DNA of 64,000 nt from Thalassotalea litorea (GTDB lineage: Bacteria > Pseudomonadota > Gammaproteobacteria > Enterobacterales > Alteromonadaceae), in NCBI RefSeq assembly GCF_005843925.1, contig NZ_VCBC01000002.1:186001-250000 (forward strand). The letters run 5' to 3'. Both the position numbers and the translations under genes were made by a program. The notes beneath the pieces were generated by a model. That model saw only the letters and a program-made list of their open reading frames with translations, searched no databases and had not been told where the DNA came from. The first letter of the stretch is position 1. Each line of letters opens with the position of its first letter. Positions 1-10,034 of the stretch are shown one piece after another.

Positions 1-571
1 CGACCCAAGACAAGCCTCTATGCTCTGCATATTGTGTTAACTGAATCCGACTGATATCTAATAATGGGCGACCGATAAGCCCAACACCGGGCAAGTCTCG
101 TAGCATTTGCATGGCCGATAAACCCAGCACACCGGCACCACGCTTTAGCGCCAGCAAAACGGTTTCGGCTTGATCATCCAAATGATGCGCTGTAACGATC
201 ACCGCATTTTGTTCACAGTGTTGCGCAAACGTTTGATAGCGAGCATTTCGGGCTTTTTCCTCAATGCCACCACCTTGTTGCAACGTTAAATCAACACGGA
301 CCGCCTGATAAGGAATTTTAAACGTCGCACATTGCTCTTTGGTAAATGACTGCCAGGCATCTGCATTATCACTTAAACCATGGTTGATATGAATCGCGCG
401 AATATTGGTGTTGATTTTGCCCTGTGCTTTAAGCGCTGCCAGGGCATGCAATAAGACTTGCGAGTCGAGACCACCGCTATAGCCAAGCAGCAGCGACTTA
501 CCTGCTAATTCAGGGCGATTTAAAAACGCAATTAACGCCTCATAAACTGGGTTGCTGTTATCGGTGTTCAT
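1..571 (-). CDS. tilS: tRNA(Ile)-lysidine synthase TilS (partial, N-terminal 190 codons)
   Basis: TilS converts cytidine 34 of the CAU-anticodon tRNA-Ile to lysidine with ATP and lysine, so that the tRNA reads AUA. Reading down from an ATG at 571, the protein begins MNTDNSNPVYEAL and carries the PP-loop ATP-pyrophosphatase motif SGGLDS at residues 32-37, followed by IHINHGLSDNA and the HHLDDQAET segment typical of the family. The gene runs off the window at base 1, so the C-terminal domains are missing here (E. coli TilS is about 430 residues). It lies downstream of accA on the same strand, as in the classic dnaE-accA-tilS neighbourhood, but a terminator and a repeat element separate the two. 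Confidence 0.95.
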   Translation of the reverse strand, partial: MNTDNSNPVYEALIAFLNRPELAGKSLLLGYSGGLDSQVLLHALAALKAQGKINTNIRAIHINHGLSDNADAWQSFTKEQCATFKIPYQAVRVDLTLQQGGGIEEKARNARYQTFAQHCEQNAVIVTAHHLDDQAETVLLALKRGAGVLGLSAMQMLRDLPGVGLIGRPLLDISRIQLTQYAEHRGLSWV

Positions 572-609
572 CAATTGATTCGCTGTCTCAGTTTTGATTT
601 CAATAGATA

Positions 610-823
610 ATACCAATCACATTAAGTTTGTGCACAACTCAGAGTTAGGGCCGCAAATGGGACTCTGATAAACTCCCTCCGGGTGAGTTTTAAAGGCGTT
701 TATCCTGCGTTACTGATTTTGGCCGATTTTGAGATAATGGAACGACCATTCTCTGCAATCAAAGCCTTGTCTAAAAACCTTTAAATTCTCACTGAGTGAG
801 CAATAATTTAATGTGATTGGTAT
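610..823. mobile_element. MITE-like element with perfect 16-bp terminal inverted repeats
   Basis: A 214-bp non-coding segment is bounded by ATACCAATCACATTAA (610-625) and its exact reverse complement (808-823). It contains no ORF of useful length. Size, perfect terminal inverted repeats and position in the accA-tilS gap fit a miniature inverted-repeat transposable element or an internally deleted insertion sequence. I cannot see a clear target-site duplication, and no second copy occurs in this window, so mobility is inferred from structure alone. Confidence 0.65.
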
Positions 824-839
824 AATTTGCCATTAAAAC

Positions 840-866
840 AAAAATGTCCCAAACAGGGACATTTTT
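840..866 (-). terminator. Rho-independent terminator downstream of accA
   Basis: An 11-bp stem (840-850 with 856-866, core ATGTCCC/GGGACAT) has a 5-nt loop and A/T runs on both flanks. It begins about 30 bases past the accA stop on the minus strand. It ends the accA transcript and, because it is T-flanked on both sides, could work in both directions. Confidence 0.8.
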
Positions 867-894
867 ATCACTTAGTTAATCACAACGGTGGCGT

Positions 895-1851
895 TTAGCA
901 ATAACCGTATGTCATTAAGCGCTGGTAACGATTTTCGATTAATTCGTCTTTTTCGTGATCTTCAAGGCTGGCTAAATCCGCTTTTAAAGCCTGTTTAAGA
1001 TTCGATGCCATCAGATCGAAATCACGATGGGCACCACCAAGTGGCTCATCGATGATGTTATCAATCAGTTCTAATTCTTTAATTCGATCAGCGGTAACAC
1101 CCATCGCTTCAGCCGCAGTTGAGGCCTTTTCTGCGGTTTTCCACAAAATTGACGCACAACCTTCTGGCGAGATCACTGAATACGTTGAATACTGCAACAT
1201 ATTAACTCGATCGCCAACACCAATGGCCAATGCGCCACCAGAACCGCCTTCACCGATAACCGTACAAATAATTGGTACGGTCAGGCGTGACATCACTTTC
1301 AGGTTTCGGGCGATGGCTTCACTTTGACCACGTTCTTCCGCGCCAATCCCCGGATATGCACCTGGAGTATCAATAAAAGTGATAATCGGCATATTAAAAC
1401 GTTCTGCCATTTCCATCAGGCGTAAAGCTTTACGGTATCCCTCTGGGCGAGGCATGGCAAAATTACGGCGAACTTTTTCCGCAGTATCACGACCTTTTTG
1501 GTGACCAATAACCATCACTGGACGACCGTCAAGACGCGCGGTACCGGCAACAATGGCTTCGTCATTGGCGTAGGCACGATCACCCGCTAACTCATCAAAG
1601 TCGGTAAATATTCGTTTGATATAATCGACCGTGTATGGTCGACCGGGGTGGCGAGCAATTCGTGATACCTGCCATGGGTCAAGATCGGAAAAAACTTTTT
1701 TGGTTAACTCTTCACTTTTATTGCGCAACTGAGCGATTTGTTCTTCTAAATCCAAATCAAGGTCTTGCCCTTGATTGACCAATTGCAATTCTTCTATTTT
1801 TGCTTCTAAATCGGCAATGGGTTGCTCAAAATCTAAAAAGTTGAGTGACAT
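895..1851 (-). CDS. accA: Acetyl-CoA carboxylase carboxyltransferase subunit alpha
   Basis: AccA with AccD forms the carboxyltransferase that moves the carboxyl group from biotinyl-BCCP to acetyl-CoA, giving malonyl-CoA, the committed step of fatty-acid synthesis in the cytoplasm. The 318-residue product matches the usual length (319 in E. coli). It shows a coiled N-terminal segment with repeated [13 protein letters not shown] acidic/leucine text, then the crotonase-fold core with DTPGAYPG (residues 161-168) and [10 protein letters not shown] (201-210), which form the CoA and oxyanion region. It follows dnaE by 41 bases on the same strand, the standard gammaproteobacterial order, and is followed by a strong terminator. 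No anomalies seen. Confidence 0.98.
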   Translation of the reverse strand: MSLNFLDFEQPIADLEAKIEELQLVNQGQDLDLDLEEQIAQLRNKSEELTKKVFSDLDPWQVSRIARHPGRPYTVDYIKRIFTDFDELAGDRAYANDEAIVAGTARLDGRPVMVIGHQKGRDTAEKVRRNFAMPRPEGYRKALRLMEMAERFNMPIITFIDTPGAYPGIGAEERGQSEAIARNLKVMSRLTVPIICTVIGEGGSGGALAIGVGDRVNMLQYSTYSVISPEGCASILWKTAEKASTAAEAMGVTADRIKELELIDNIIDEPLGGAHRDFDLMASNLKQALKADLASLEDHEKDELIENRYQRLMTYGYC

Positions 1852-1892
1852 ATTGGTTACCTAATCATCTATGCGGGAATATTCCCGACGAT

Positions 1893-4800
1893 TTATTCTT
1901 TAAATGCCATGGCGACGTTTTCCGCGCCAAGTAATAATCTTAATTCATGTACTAATGCATCGCTGGGGGTTACCCGCCATTGCGTCCCTAATTCTATGGT
2001 CGCACTGGCTTCTGGTCGCTGATAAAACACTCGCACCGGACACGTCCCCTCTTTAAAAGGCGTCAGTACCCGATAAAAATCGGCAACAAAGGTATCTCCG
2101 ATTTGGTTGCGATGCAACTGTATATCAAGAGATTTTATATAATTTTCACGAGCTTCAGCAATACTCATGATCTCTCGACCGGTCATTGTAATACCACCGG
2201 AGTAATCATCAAAGCTGACCTGTCCACTACAGACTAAAATAGCATCTTTTTCAAGGATATCCTGATATCGTTCAAAATCATCCGGAAACAGGCGTACATC
2301 AATCCGCGCACTCTTATCATCTAAAGTGACTAATGCCCAACGACGCCCTTTCTTATTGACCAGCACGCGAACGCCAATGACCAAACCGACTGCGGTCTGC
2401 ACTCTATCTTTGCCAGCCGGTTGCAGATTGACTAAACGGCCAGTGCTGTAATGTTTGATTTCAGAAAGATATCTATCGATAGGGTGGCCCGTCAGGTATA
2501 AACCTAACGTTTCACGCTCGCCATCAAGCCAGACCTCTTCTGCCCAACGTGGTACATCTTTAAACGATTGTCGGGTATCTTCTTCTTCAATATTGATTAA
2601 GCCAAATAAATCATCCTGACCCAATGCCTGAGCTTTGGCATGTTGATCAGCAGCCTTGATCGCGTCGGTCAGGCTTTCAAACATGGCGGCACGGTGCGGG
2701 CCTAAATTATCCATGGCTCCGGCTTTGATTAATTTTTCAAGCACCCGCTTGTTAATTTTCTTGAGATCGAGGCGCGCACAGAAATCGAATAAATCTTTAA
2801 ACGGACCACCCTGCTCCCGCGCTTCGATTATCGCCGCGATAGGTCCTTCACCAACACCTTTGATGGCACCAATACCATAGACGATTTGATCGTCGTTATT
2901 TACCGTAAACTTATACAGACCGGAATTCACATCCGGCGGCAGTAGATCCATGCCCATATTGGCGCATTCATCGACCAAAGTGACGATTTTATCGGTATTA
3001 TCCATATCTGCGGACATAACCGCCGCCATAAACGGCGCTGGAAAATGGGCTTTCATCCAGAGCGTTTGATAGGAAACCAACGCATAAGCCGCAGAGTGAG
3101 ATTTGTTAAATCCATAACCGGCAAATTTTTCTACCAAGTCAAAGATTTTCATCGCCAGTTCGCCATCAACGCCTAGTGATTCTGCACCTTCTTTAAAGCC
3201 GCCACGCTGCTTTGCCATCTCTTCCGGCTTTTTCTTACCCATTGCACGACGCAGCATATCCGCGCCACCCAGGGTATACCCGGCAAGTACCTGAGCAATT
3301 TGCATAACCTGCTCTTGATACAAGATGATGCCGTAGGTTGGCTCTAGAATCGGTTGTAACCATTCGTGCTGCCAGGTGGCATCTGGGTAAGAAATTTCTT
3401 CCCGTCCGAGTTTTCGGTCGATGAAGTTATCTACCATGCCCGATTGCAAAGGACCGGGACGGAACAGGGCAACCAGTGCGATCATATCCTCAAAGCAATC
3501 TGGCTTTAAGCGTTTGATCAAATCCTTCATCCCCCGTGATTCCAGCTGGAATACTGCGGTGGTTTCGGCTCTTAAAAGTAGCTCATAGCTTTTTGTATCT
3601 TTTAAAGGAATGGCGGCGATATCAATCGGCTCTTTGCCAGCTTTTAACAATTTTTCATCGGCCATTTCGATGGCCCACTGCAAAATGGTCAGGGTTCTTA
3701 AACCGAGGAAATCAAATTTAACTAACCCTGCTTCTTCGACATCATTTTTGTCGAACTGGGTAACCGGGTTATTCCCTTCATCATCACAATATAAAGGAGC
3801 AAAGTCGGTGATCACGGTTGGCGAGATCACCACACCACCAGCATGTTTCCCTGCATTACGGGTGGTCCCTTCCAGGATCCGGCACATATCAATTAGGTCT
3901 TTGACTTCGTTGTCTTGCTGATACACCTCTGGTAAACGCGGTTCGACTTCAAAGGCTTTGGCCAGCGTCATTCCAGGGTCGCCAGGTATCAATTTGGAAA
4001 TGCGATCGACAAATCCGTAAGGATGGCCAAGTACCCGACCAACATCGCGGATAACCGCTTTTGCAGCCATGGTACCAAAGGTAATAATTTGCGACACCGC
4101 ATCACGGCCATAGAGTTCGGCGACGTGATCAATCACTTCATCACGACGATCCATACAAAAATCGACATCGAAATCCGGCATCGAAATCCGTTCCGGATTC
4201 AAAAAGCGCTCAAACAGCAGGTCAAATTCTAACGGATCAAGGTCGGTAATTTTCAGTGCGTAAGCGACCAAAGAACCGGCACCGGACCCCCGCCCTGGGC
4301 CAACAGGGATATTGTTATCTTTCGACCATTGAATAAACTCCATTACGATCAAGAAGTAACCAGGAAACCCCATGTTATTGATAACTTCCAATTCGATTTT
4401 TAATCGTTCATCGTATGGTTTACGTTGTTCAGCAAAATCTTCAGAATTTGCATCAAATAAAAACTCAAGGCGTTCCTGCAAACCATCTTCTGAAACCTTG
4501 ACCAGGAAATCATTGATGTGCATGCCTTCGGTAGGGAAATCTGGCAGAAAGTATTCGCCCAATCGCACGGTAACGTTACAGCGTTTGGCGATTTCTACGC
4601 TATTGGCAATGGCTTCAGGAATGTCTGAAAATAATTCCAGCATTTCCTCTTCGCTGCGCAAATACTGCTCTTTGGAATAGCGTTTGGGACGGCGTTTATC
4701 TTCTAAGGTAAAGCCATCGTGAATCGCCACCCGGATCTCGTGAGCGTCAAAATCTTCGGGCTTTAGAAACACCACTTCATTCGTGGCGACAACCGGTATC

Positions 4801-5378
4801 TGTTTTTCCGCTGATAACGCGACGGCCATATGCAGGTAGTTTTCTTCTTGTTCCCGGGAGGTGCGGATCAATTCAAGGTAAAATCGGTCGGCAAAGTGCT
4901 GCTGGTAAAATGCCAGGCAGGTATCCACCAAATCACGATTGCCTTTTACCAAGGCCTTGCCGACATCTCCTTCGCGACCGCCGGATAATATAAGAATGCC
5001 ATCGCCATATTCCACTAACCAGTTTTTATCTAATACGGCCTTGTCCTGAATATGACCTTGCAGATAAGCTTTAGATATCAGTTCGGTAAGGTTCTTATAG
5101 CCGGTGTTATCCATTGCCAACAACACCAAGCGAAATAATTCATCTTCAAACTCTTCGCTTTTCACATAAAAGTCGCAACCGATAAGCGGTTTAATACCCG
5201 CCCCATGGCTGGCTCCGTAATATTTCACCAAACCACACAGGTTGGTTTGATCGGTTAACGCAATGGCCGCCATGCCCTGTTCACTGGCACGGGCAATAAT
5301 GGGTTTTACCTTGTTCAAACCATCGGACATTGAAAAGTCACTGTGGACTCTCAAATGTACAAACTTCGGCTCGGCCAT
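1893..5378 (-). CDS. dnaE: DNA polymerase III subunit alpha
   Basis: This is the catalytic subunit of the replicative polymerase III holoenzyme. The 1161-residue length is normal for the DnaE1 type. The N-terminal PHP domain starts with [15 protein letters not shown]. The polymerase active site is [14 protein letters not shown], with catalytic aspartates near residues 402 and 404, preceded by the [11 protein letters not shown] segment (361-369). The tail contains the tandem helix-hairpin-helix region, an OB-fold and the tau/beta-binding C-terminus. Upstream rnhB ends 8 bases before the dnaE start and accA follows, so rnhB-dnaE-accA are very likely co-transcribed. The ATG at 5378 fits family alignments ([12 protein letters not shown]). 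Confidence 0.98.
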   Translation of the reverse strand: MAEPKFVHLRVHSDFSMSDGLNKVKPIIARASEQGMAAIALTDQTNLCGLVKYYGASHGAGIKPLIGCDFYVKSEEFEDELFRLVLLAMDNTGYKNLTELISKAYLQGHIQDKAVLDKNWLVEYGDGILILSGGREGDVGKALVKGNRDLVDTCLAFYQQHFADRFYLELIRTSREQEENYLHMAVALSAEKQIPVVATNEVVFLKPEDFDAHEIRVAIHDGFTLEDKRRPKRYSKEQYLRSEEEMLELFSDIPEAIANSVEIAKRCNVTVRLGEYFLPDFPTEGMHINDFLVKVSEDGLQERLEFLFDANSEDFAEQRKPYDERLKIELEVINNMGFPGYFLIVMEFIQWSKDNNIPVGPGRGSGAGSLVAYALKITDLDPLEFDLLFERFLNPERISMPDFDVDFCMDRRDEVIDHVAELYGRDAVSQIITFGTMAAKAVIRDVGRVLGHPYGFVDRISKLIPGDPGMTLAKAFEVEPRLPEVYQQDNEVKDLIDMCRILEGTTRNAGKHAGGVVISPTVITDFAPLYCDDEGNNPVTQFDKNDVEEAGLVKFDFLGLRTLTILQWAIEMADEKLLKAGKEPIDIAAIPLKDTKSYELLLRAETTAVFQLESRGMKDLIKRLKPDCFEDMIALVALFRPGPLQSGMVDNFIDRKLGREEISYPDATWQHEWLQPILEPTYGIILYQEQVMQIAQVLAGYTLGGADMLRRAMGKKKPEEMAKQRGGFKEGAESLGVDGELAMKIFDLVEKFAGYGFNKSHSAAYALVSYQTLWMKAHFPAPFMAAVMSADMDNTDKIVTLVDECANMGMDLLPPDVNSGLYKFTVNNDDQIVYGIGAIKGVGEGPIAAIIEAREQGGPFKDLFDFCARLDLKKINKRVLEKLIKAGAMDNLGPHRAAMFESLTDAIKAADQHAKAQALGQDDLFGLINIEEEDTRQSFKDVPRWAEEVWLDGERETLGLYLTGHPIDRYLSEIKHYSTGRLVNLQPAGKDRVQTAVGLVIGVRVLVNKKGRRWALVTLDDKSARIDVRLFPDDFERYQDILEKDAILVCSGQVSFDDYSGGITMTGREIMSIAEARENYIKSLDIQLHRNQIGDTFVADFYRVLTPFKEGTCPVRVFYQRPEASATIELGTQWRVTPSDALVHELRLLLGAENVAMAFKE

Positions 5379-5386
5379 AATATTCC

Positions 5387-5989
5387 TTACTTAGCTGAAT
5401 CGCGGGCGATAATTTCGGCTACGGGTCTAAAAGATTTACGATAATTGTCCAGTACGCCATATTCCTGAATGATTTGCAAATGGGCTTTGGTCGGGTAGCC
5501 CTTGTGGTTTGCAAATCCATAATGGGGGTATTGTTCGTGTAGTTCGTGCATTTCCTGGTCGCGGGCAACTTTGGCGATGATAGACGCGGCACTAATGGCA
5601 GCAACTCTGGCATCACCTTTGACCACACTGTCGGATTGCATCTCTAGCTCAGGACAACGATTACCATCGATCAAGACAAATTCTGGCTGAACGCTTAACC
5701 CCTTTACCGCGCGTTGCATGGCAACCATAGTTGCTTGCAAAATATTGAGTTCGTCGATTTCCCAGGCCTCGCAACGACCAATACACCATGCCAGCGCACT
5801 TTCTTTAATTTGTTCGGAGAGGATGTTGCGTTTCTTCTCTGACAGTTTTTTTGAGTCCATCAGGCCAGAAATCGGTTTGTTAGGGTCAAGGATAACCGCG
5901 GCAGTAACCACCGCACCAACAAGAGGTCCTCGGCCTACCTCATCAACGCCAGCAATCAGTTCAACATCCGGTAGGATATAAGGTTCCAT
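5387..5989 (-). CDS. rnhB: Ribonuclease HII
   Basis: RNase HII cleaves the RNA strand of RNA-DNA hybrids and starts removal of single ribonucleotides from DNA. The 200-residue protein has the family signature [15 protein letters not shown] at residues 14-28, containing the first two acidic metal ligands (D and E), then the LIDGN and SIIAKVARD segments carrying the remaining catalytic acids and conserved basic residues. It sits between lpxB (30 bases upstream) and dnaE (8 bases downstream), the conserved lpxB-rnhB-dnaE order. Length and start are typical of the family. Confidence 0.97.
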   Translation of the reverse strand: MEPYILPDVELIAGVDEVGRGPLVGAVVTAAVILDPNKPISGLMDSKKLSEKKRNILSEQIKESALAWCIGRCEAWEIDELNILQATMVAMQRAVKGLSVQPEFVLIDGNRCPELEMQSDSVVKGDARVAAISAASIIAKVARDQEMHELHEQYPHYGFANHKGYPTKAHLQIIQEYGVLDNYRKSFRPVAEIIARDSAK

Positions 5990-6019
5990 AAATTCTTCTC
6001 AGCGACTTCAAGAGCCCGA

Positions 6020-7168
6020 TTAACGTTGCGTTAATACCTGTTCAACGGCATCTGCCGCCCGAGCACTCGCATTTTGTTTTAGGATTAGATGAATTTTCGT
6101 AAATTCATCGATTAGCGTTTGTTGATCCGCAAATAATAATGGCTCAACTTCACTCGCCAGATTTTCTGGTGTTACCTGAGATTGCAATAACTCCGGCAAT
6201 AACGACTTATTCGCTAAAAGATTAGGCAGCGAAAACCATTTAAGTTTTACAAGTCTTCTGCCAAGCCAATAGGTGAGTTGTTGAAACTTATAGGCAACCA
6301 CCATAGGTCGTTTTACCAGAGCCCCTTCCAACGTCACAGTCCCGGATGCGGTAAGTAAACAATCACTGGCAGCCATCACTTGTTGGGTCTGATTGACAAT
6401 CGTTGTTACCTTCAAATCTGGGGCATGCTCGGCCTTAATTTGTTCAAATTGAGCCAATCGAAGGTCATGGATCAGCGGTGCGACAAACTTTAATTCGGGA
6501 TGTTTTTGCTGCAGGATTTTTGCTGCGGCAAAAAAATCCGGTAGCAAACGTTGCAATTCCGAGCCACGGGAACCTGGCATGATCGCCAGATATTTCGCCT
6601 TTGGATCTAGCCCTAATTGTGTTCGTGCCGCCAGTTTATCACTATGCATTGGAATATCATCTGCCAGAGGGTGGCCAACAAATGTACATGCGACCTGATG
6701 TTTATCATAAAATTGCTTTTCAAAAGGCAGCAATGACAACACCATATCGGTGGCTTTATCGATTTTAAAAATTCGCTTTTCACGCCAGGCCCAGACGCTC
6801 GGACTGACATAATGCACGGTTTTAATGCCTTTATCTTTAAGGCGCTGCTCCAGCCCTAAATTAAAGTCAGGGGCATCAATCCCAATAAACACATCAGGAG
6901 GTGTTTGCGAAAAGTATTCAACTAGGGTTTTTCGTACATGTAATAAACGTTTTAAGCGGCCAAGCACCTCGACAATGCCCATCACTGCCAACTCTTCCAT
7001 GGCAAACAGGCTGTCAAACCCGAGTTTAAGCATTTTGGGACCACCAATACCGACGAATTTGGCATTGGGGTAACGTTCTTTTAACTGTGTCATTAAGCCA
7101 GCACCCAGGGTGTCTCCTGAGTGCTCACCAACAACAATAGCAAAGGTTATTGGATTGGAATTGCTCAT
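6020..7168 (-). CDS. lpxB: Lipid-A-disaccharide synthase
   Basis: LpxB condenses UDP-2,3-diacylglucosamine with lipid X to form the beta-1,6-linked lipid A disaccharide at the inner membrane face. The 382-residue GT19-family glycosyltransferase shows the N-terminal [15 protein letters not shown], the [15 protein letters not shown] segment, the [14 protein letters not shown] motif and the C-terminal nucleotide-binding MPGSRGSEL and [12 protein letters not shown] motifs. It starts 3 bases after the lpxA stop, so the two are translationally linked, with rnhB next downstream. No unusual features. Confidence 0.97.
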   Translation of the reverse strand: MSNSNPITFAIVVGEHSGDTLGAGLMTQLKERYPNAKFVGIGGPKMLKLGFDSLFAMEELAVMGIVEVLGRLKRLLHVRKTLVEYFSQTPPDVFIGIDAPDFNLGLEQRLKDKGIKTVHYVSPSVWAWREKRIFKIDKATDMVLSLLPFEKQFYDKHQVACTFVGHPLADDIPMHSDKLAARTQLGLDPKAKYLAIMPGSRGSELQRLLPDFFAAAKILQQKHPELKFVAPLIHDLRLAQFEQIKAEHAPDLKVTTIVNQTQQVMAASDCLLTASGTVTLEGALVKRPMVVAYKFQQLTYWLGRRLVKLKWFSLPNLLANKSLLPELLQSQVTPENLASEVEPLLFADQQTLIDEFTKIHLILKQNASARAADAVEQVLTQR

Positions 7169-7171
7169 AAA

Positions 7172-7942
7172 TTAGCGAATGATGCCGCGGGAAGAGTTGT
7201 TGATAAAGTCCACGAAAAACTGAACATGCTTGGATTCTTGTGCCAGTTCATTCAAAGCGGGCATTGCTTCGACTAGGGTTTGGCCTTTACGGTACACTTC
7301 TTTGTAAGCGCGGCGAATGGCGAGAATATCTTGTTTCTCAAACCCGCGGCGCTTCAACCCTTCGGTATTTAATCCAAATGGTGAAACCGGGTAACCCGAA
7401 GCCATCACAAACGGAGGCGTGTCTTTAAGGACAATTGCGCCACCGGCAATAAATGCGTGAGAACCAATATGACAAAACTGATGTGCCCCGGACATACCGC
7501 CAAAGATCACCCAGTCCCCCACATGGACATGTCCTGCTAAGGTTGCGTTATTGGCAAATATACAATTATCACCAATCATACAATCATGAGCAACGTGGGC
7601 ATAAGCCATAAATAAGTTGTTACTGCCGATTTGTGTCAGAGATTGGTCTTGAACGGTACCTCGGTGCACGGTCACGCATTCGCGAAACACATTGTTGTCA
7701 CCGATAACCAAACGAGTATCTTCGCCGGCATACTTCTTATCCTGGCATTCTTCACCAATGGAACCGTGTTGAAAAATACGATTGCCTTTGCCGATTTTCG
7801 TGGGGCCTTTGATAACCACATGAGAGCCGATAATACAATCATCGCCAATTACTACATCATTACCAATGTAAGTCCAAGGACCAACTGATACATTATTGCC
7901 AAGTTGAGCACCGGGCTCAATAATCGCTTGCGGATGAATCAC
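7172..7942 (-). CDS. lpxA: UDP-N-acetylglucosamine O-acyltransferase LpxA
   Basis: LpxA transfers 3-hydroxyacyl from acyl-ACP to UDP-GlcNAc, the first step of lipid A synthesis. The 256-residue protein is a left-handed beta-helix of hexapeptide repeats ([14 protein letters not shown] and similar), with the catalytic histidine in [12 protein letters not shown] and an alpha-helical C-terminal domain. It begins with a GTG (7940-7942); the following residues [11 protein letters not shown] match the family N-terminus, so the GTG is accepted. It starts 3 bases after fabZ stops and ends 3 bases before lpxB starts, giving a tight fabZ-lpxA-lpxB cluster. Confidence 0.97.
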   Translation of the reverse strand: MIHPQAIIEPGAQLGNNVSVGPWTYIGNDVVIGDDCIIGSHVVIKGPTKIGKGNRIFQHGSIGEECQDKKYAGEDTRLVIGDNNVFRECVTVHRGTVQDQSLTQIGSNNLFMAYAHVAHDCMIGDNCIFANNATLAGHVHVGDWVIFGGMSGAHQFCHIGSHAFIAGGAIVLKDTPPFVMASGYPVSPFGLNTEGLKRRGFEKQDILAIRRAYKEVYRKGQTLVEAMPALNELAQESKHVQFFVDFINNSSRGIIR

Positions 7943-7945
7943 TAA

Positions 7946-8398
7946 CTACATCTCTCTTCTTGCACACATCAGATCTGCACTACAGACGACTTTCCCTTCG
8001 ACTTTGGCTTCACCATAAAACTTCCACATACCTCGTCGGTCCTTGAGAAATTCAATATGTAAATGCATCGTATCTCCGGGATGAACCGGACGTTTGAATT
8101 TAGCATTATCTATGGAAGCAAATAAAAACATTTCGCCATCAGTACGATTTTCGACACTTTTAAAGCCAAGAATACCACTTGCCTGAGCCAGTGCTTCCAG
8201 GATTAAAACACCTGGAAAAATTGAATACCCTGGAAAATGTCCAGTAAAAACCGGCTCATTCACAGTAACATTTTTGATGGCATGAATGGATTTACCCGGT
8301 TCAAAATCTAGAACCCGATCCACCAACAAAAATGGATACCTATGTGGAATCAGCTGCTTTATCTCTTCAACATCAATGACATTTTTGCTACTTTCCAA
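7946..8398 (-). CDS. fabZ: 3-hydroxyacyl-[acyl-carrier-protein] dehydratase FabZ
   Basis: FabZ dehydrates 3-hydroxyacyl-ACP in fatty-acid elongation and so competes with LpxA and LpxD for the same substrate. The 150-residue hotdog-fold protein shows [13 protein letters not shown], the catalytic histidine in GHFPG, and the catalytic glutamate in [11 protein letters not shown]. The reading frame has no ATG near its start; a TTG at 8396-8398 lies just downstream of an AGAGGG Shine-Dalgarno-like sequence and gives the expected N-terminal length, so I take TTG as the initiator. It lies between lpxD and lpxA, the standard order. Confidence 0.96.
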   Translation of the reverse strand: MESSKNVIDVEEIKQLIPHRYPFLLVDRVLDFEPGKSIHAIKNVTVNEPVFTGHFPGYSIFPGVLILEALAQASGILGFKSVENRTDGEMFLFASIDNAKFKRPVHPGDTMHLHIEFLKDRRGMWKFYGEAKVEGKVVCSADLMCARREM

Positions 8399-8413
8399 AA
8401 CCTATCCCTCTGT

Positions 8414-9454
8414 TTAATCGTTATTCTTTGCATCATCCTTAGAGCTGGACAATTGCTTTTCTAATTTGCTCAGGCGCTTATACATATCATCCAACTGTCG
8501 CAATCTTGCGGTTGTACGACGCCATTCACGACTTTCTGCTGCTGGCATACCAGACGAGTATGTGCCGGGTTTATTAATCCCCTTAGTGACCATCGCCTGA
8601 CCGGTAAGCACTACACCATCACATATATTAATGTGGCCATTAATCCCCACTTGTCCGGCAATCACACAGTATTTGCCGATTGTGGTACTACCTGCGACAA
8701 CACTGCAGCCAGCAATCGCGGTACCTTCGCCAACGTGGACGTTATGAGCCAAGTGCACCTGATTATCAATGATACAGTTCTGTGCGACGACGGTATCTTT
8801 TAACGCGCCCCGGTCAATAGTAACACCGGCACCAATTTCGACACTGTCGCCAATTATTACGGTGCCTAGCTGCGGTATTTTTTCCCATTTACCCTTATCA
8901 TTGGCATAGCCAAAGCCATCTGAGCCTATCACAGTGTTTGCCTGAATCAGACAATCTTCGCCTATCACCACGTTGTGATACACACTGATATTCGACCAGA
9001 GCTTACTTCTGGCGGCAATTTTAGCACATTTTCCGACAAAACAATTGGCGCCGATAATCACGTCGTCCGCTAACACGACCCCGGACTCAATAACCGAGTT
9101 TGCGCCAATACTGACATTTTCGCCGAGTTGTGCATCGTCAGCGATAACCGCAGAAGCGGCAATGCCATGACTTGGGCTTGGAGTTGTATCGAGAAATTGC
9201 GCAACTTTAGCAAACCCCAGATAAGGATTGGCCAATATTAAGGCATTGGAGGGGCAGTAAGGTGCGTCTTCTTCGCTAACAATAACGACAGACGCCTGAC
9301 TATTTTGTAGATGTTGTCGGTATTTTGAATTAGCCAGAAAGGCGATATCGCCCTTCCCGGCTTCTTCTAATGCTGCCAATTTGTGGATGACACAATTACC
9401 GTTGCCCTTTACGGTGCCGCCTAGCTTGGCGGCCAGCTCCGCTAATGTAATCAT
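8414..9454 (-). CDS. lpxD: UDP-3-O-(3-hydroxyacyl)glucosamine N-acyltransferase LpxD
   Basis: LpxD N-acylates UDP-3-O-acylglucosamine, the third step of lipid A synthesis. The 346-residue protein has the N-terminal uridine-binding domain (ITLAELAAKLGGTVKG), a long left-handed beta-helix of hexapeptide repeats with the catalytic histidine in HLAHNVHVGEG, and a C-terminal helix with a lysine-rich coiled-coil-like end (MYKRLSKLEKQL). The family conserved SSGMPA segment is present near the C-terminus. It follows skp by 10 bases and precedes fabZ by 15, within one operon. Confidence 0.97.
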   Translation of the reverse strand: MITLAELAAKLGGTVKGNGNCVIHKLAALEEAGKGDIAFLANSKYRQHLQNSQASVVIVSEEDAPYCPSNALILANPYLGFAKVAQFLDTTPSPSHGIAASAVIADDAQLGENVSIGANSVIESGVVLADDVIIGANCFVGKCAKIAARSKLWSNISVYHNVVIGEDCLIQANTVIGSDGFGYANDKGKWEKIPQLGTVIIGDSVEIGAGVTIDRGALKDTVVAQNCIIDNQVHLAHNVHVGEGTAIAGCSVVAGSTTIGKYCVIAGQVGINGHINICDGVVLTGQAMVTKGINKPGTYSSGMPAAESREWRRTTARLRQLDDMYKRLSKLEKQLSSSKDDAKNND

Positions 9455-9464
9455 TAAACAGCTC

Positions 9465-9983
9465 TTAGTTAGATTTTGATGCTTGTTCTACAACTTTAGC
9501 TGAAATATCAAGCTCTGGCTTGGCAAATACGATTGCAGATTGTTGTAAAATCAAATCGTAGCCTTCCGCTGCAGCAACCGTATCGACAGAAGCTTTTACC
9601 AATTGCAGAATTTTTTGCTGTTCTTCCTGCTCGCGACGTTTAAGACTTTGTTGTAAAGGTTGAGCCTTAGCTTGGTACTCTTTGGTCAACGCGTCAATTT
9701 TACCGTCTAATTCGTCAATCTCTTTTTTGCTCATGATCGCTTCGTCACGCTTGCGCTTTTCAAGGTTGTACTTGATATCGCCTTCAAGCTTTTTCAACGC
9801 GTCCATTGGCTCTTTGAATTCAGCGGTAATGGTTTGCTGAATCGTTGCCATTTGTGGCAATTGCGAGACAACTTTTTGTACGTTTACGGTTGCAATTTTT
9901 TGATCCGCGGCCATCGATGCGCCGGAAAATAGCATAGTCGATGCAGCTGCAGTGAATGCTAAAGTTTTCATTAATTTGTTCAA
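9465..9983 (-). CDS. skp: OmpH/Skp family periplasmic chaperone
   Basis: Skp is a trimeric periplasmic chaperone that holds unfolded outer-membrane proteins on their way to BamA. The 172-residue product starts with a signal peptide (LMKTLAFTAAASTMLFSGASMA, cleavage expected before ADQKI) and continues with the conserved KIATVNVQKV strand. A long charged coiled-coil arm follows (about residues 50-135, rich in K, E and Q), then a C-terminal strand. An AGGAG sits about 7 bases before the ATG at 9983. It lies directly after bamA and before lpxD, which matches the conserved bamA-skp-lpxD order. Confidence 0.95.
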   Translation of the reverse strand: MNKLMKTLAFTAAASTMLFSGASMAADQKIATVNVQKVVSQLPQMATIQQTITAEFKEPMDALKKLEGDIKYNLEKRKRDEAIMSKKEIDELDGKIDALTKEYQAKAQPLQQSLKRREQEEQQKILQLVKASVDTVAAAEGYDLILQQSAIVFAKPELDISAKVVEQASKSN

Positions 9984-10034
9984 CTTACTTCTCCTAGTTT
10001 TTGTTCTTCGTTGATCAGCCTATCCTGCCTGAAA

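Noticed and set aside
1052..4680. Several plus-strand ORFs of 60-100 codons inside accA and dnaE
   Set aside because: They are antisense shadows of the conserved minus-strand genes, with no independent support.
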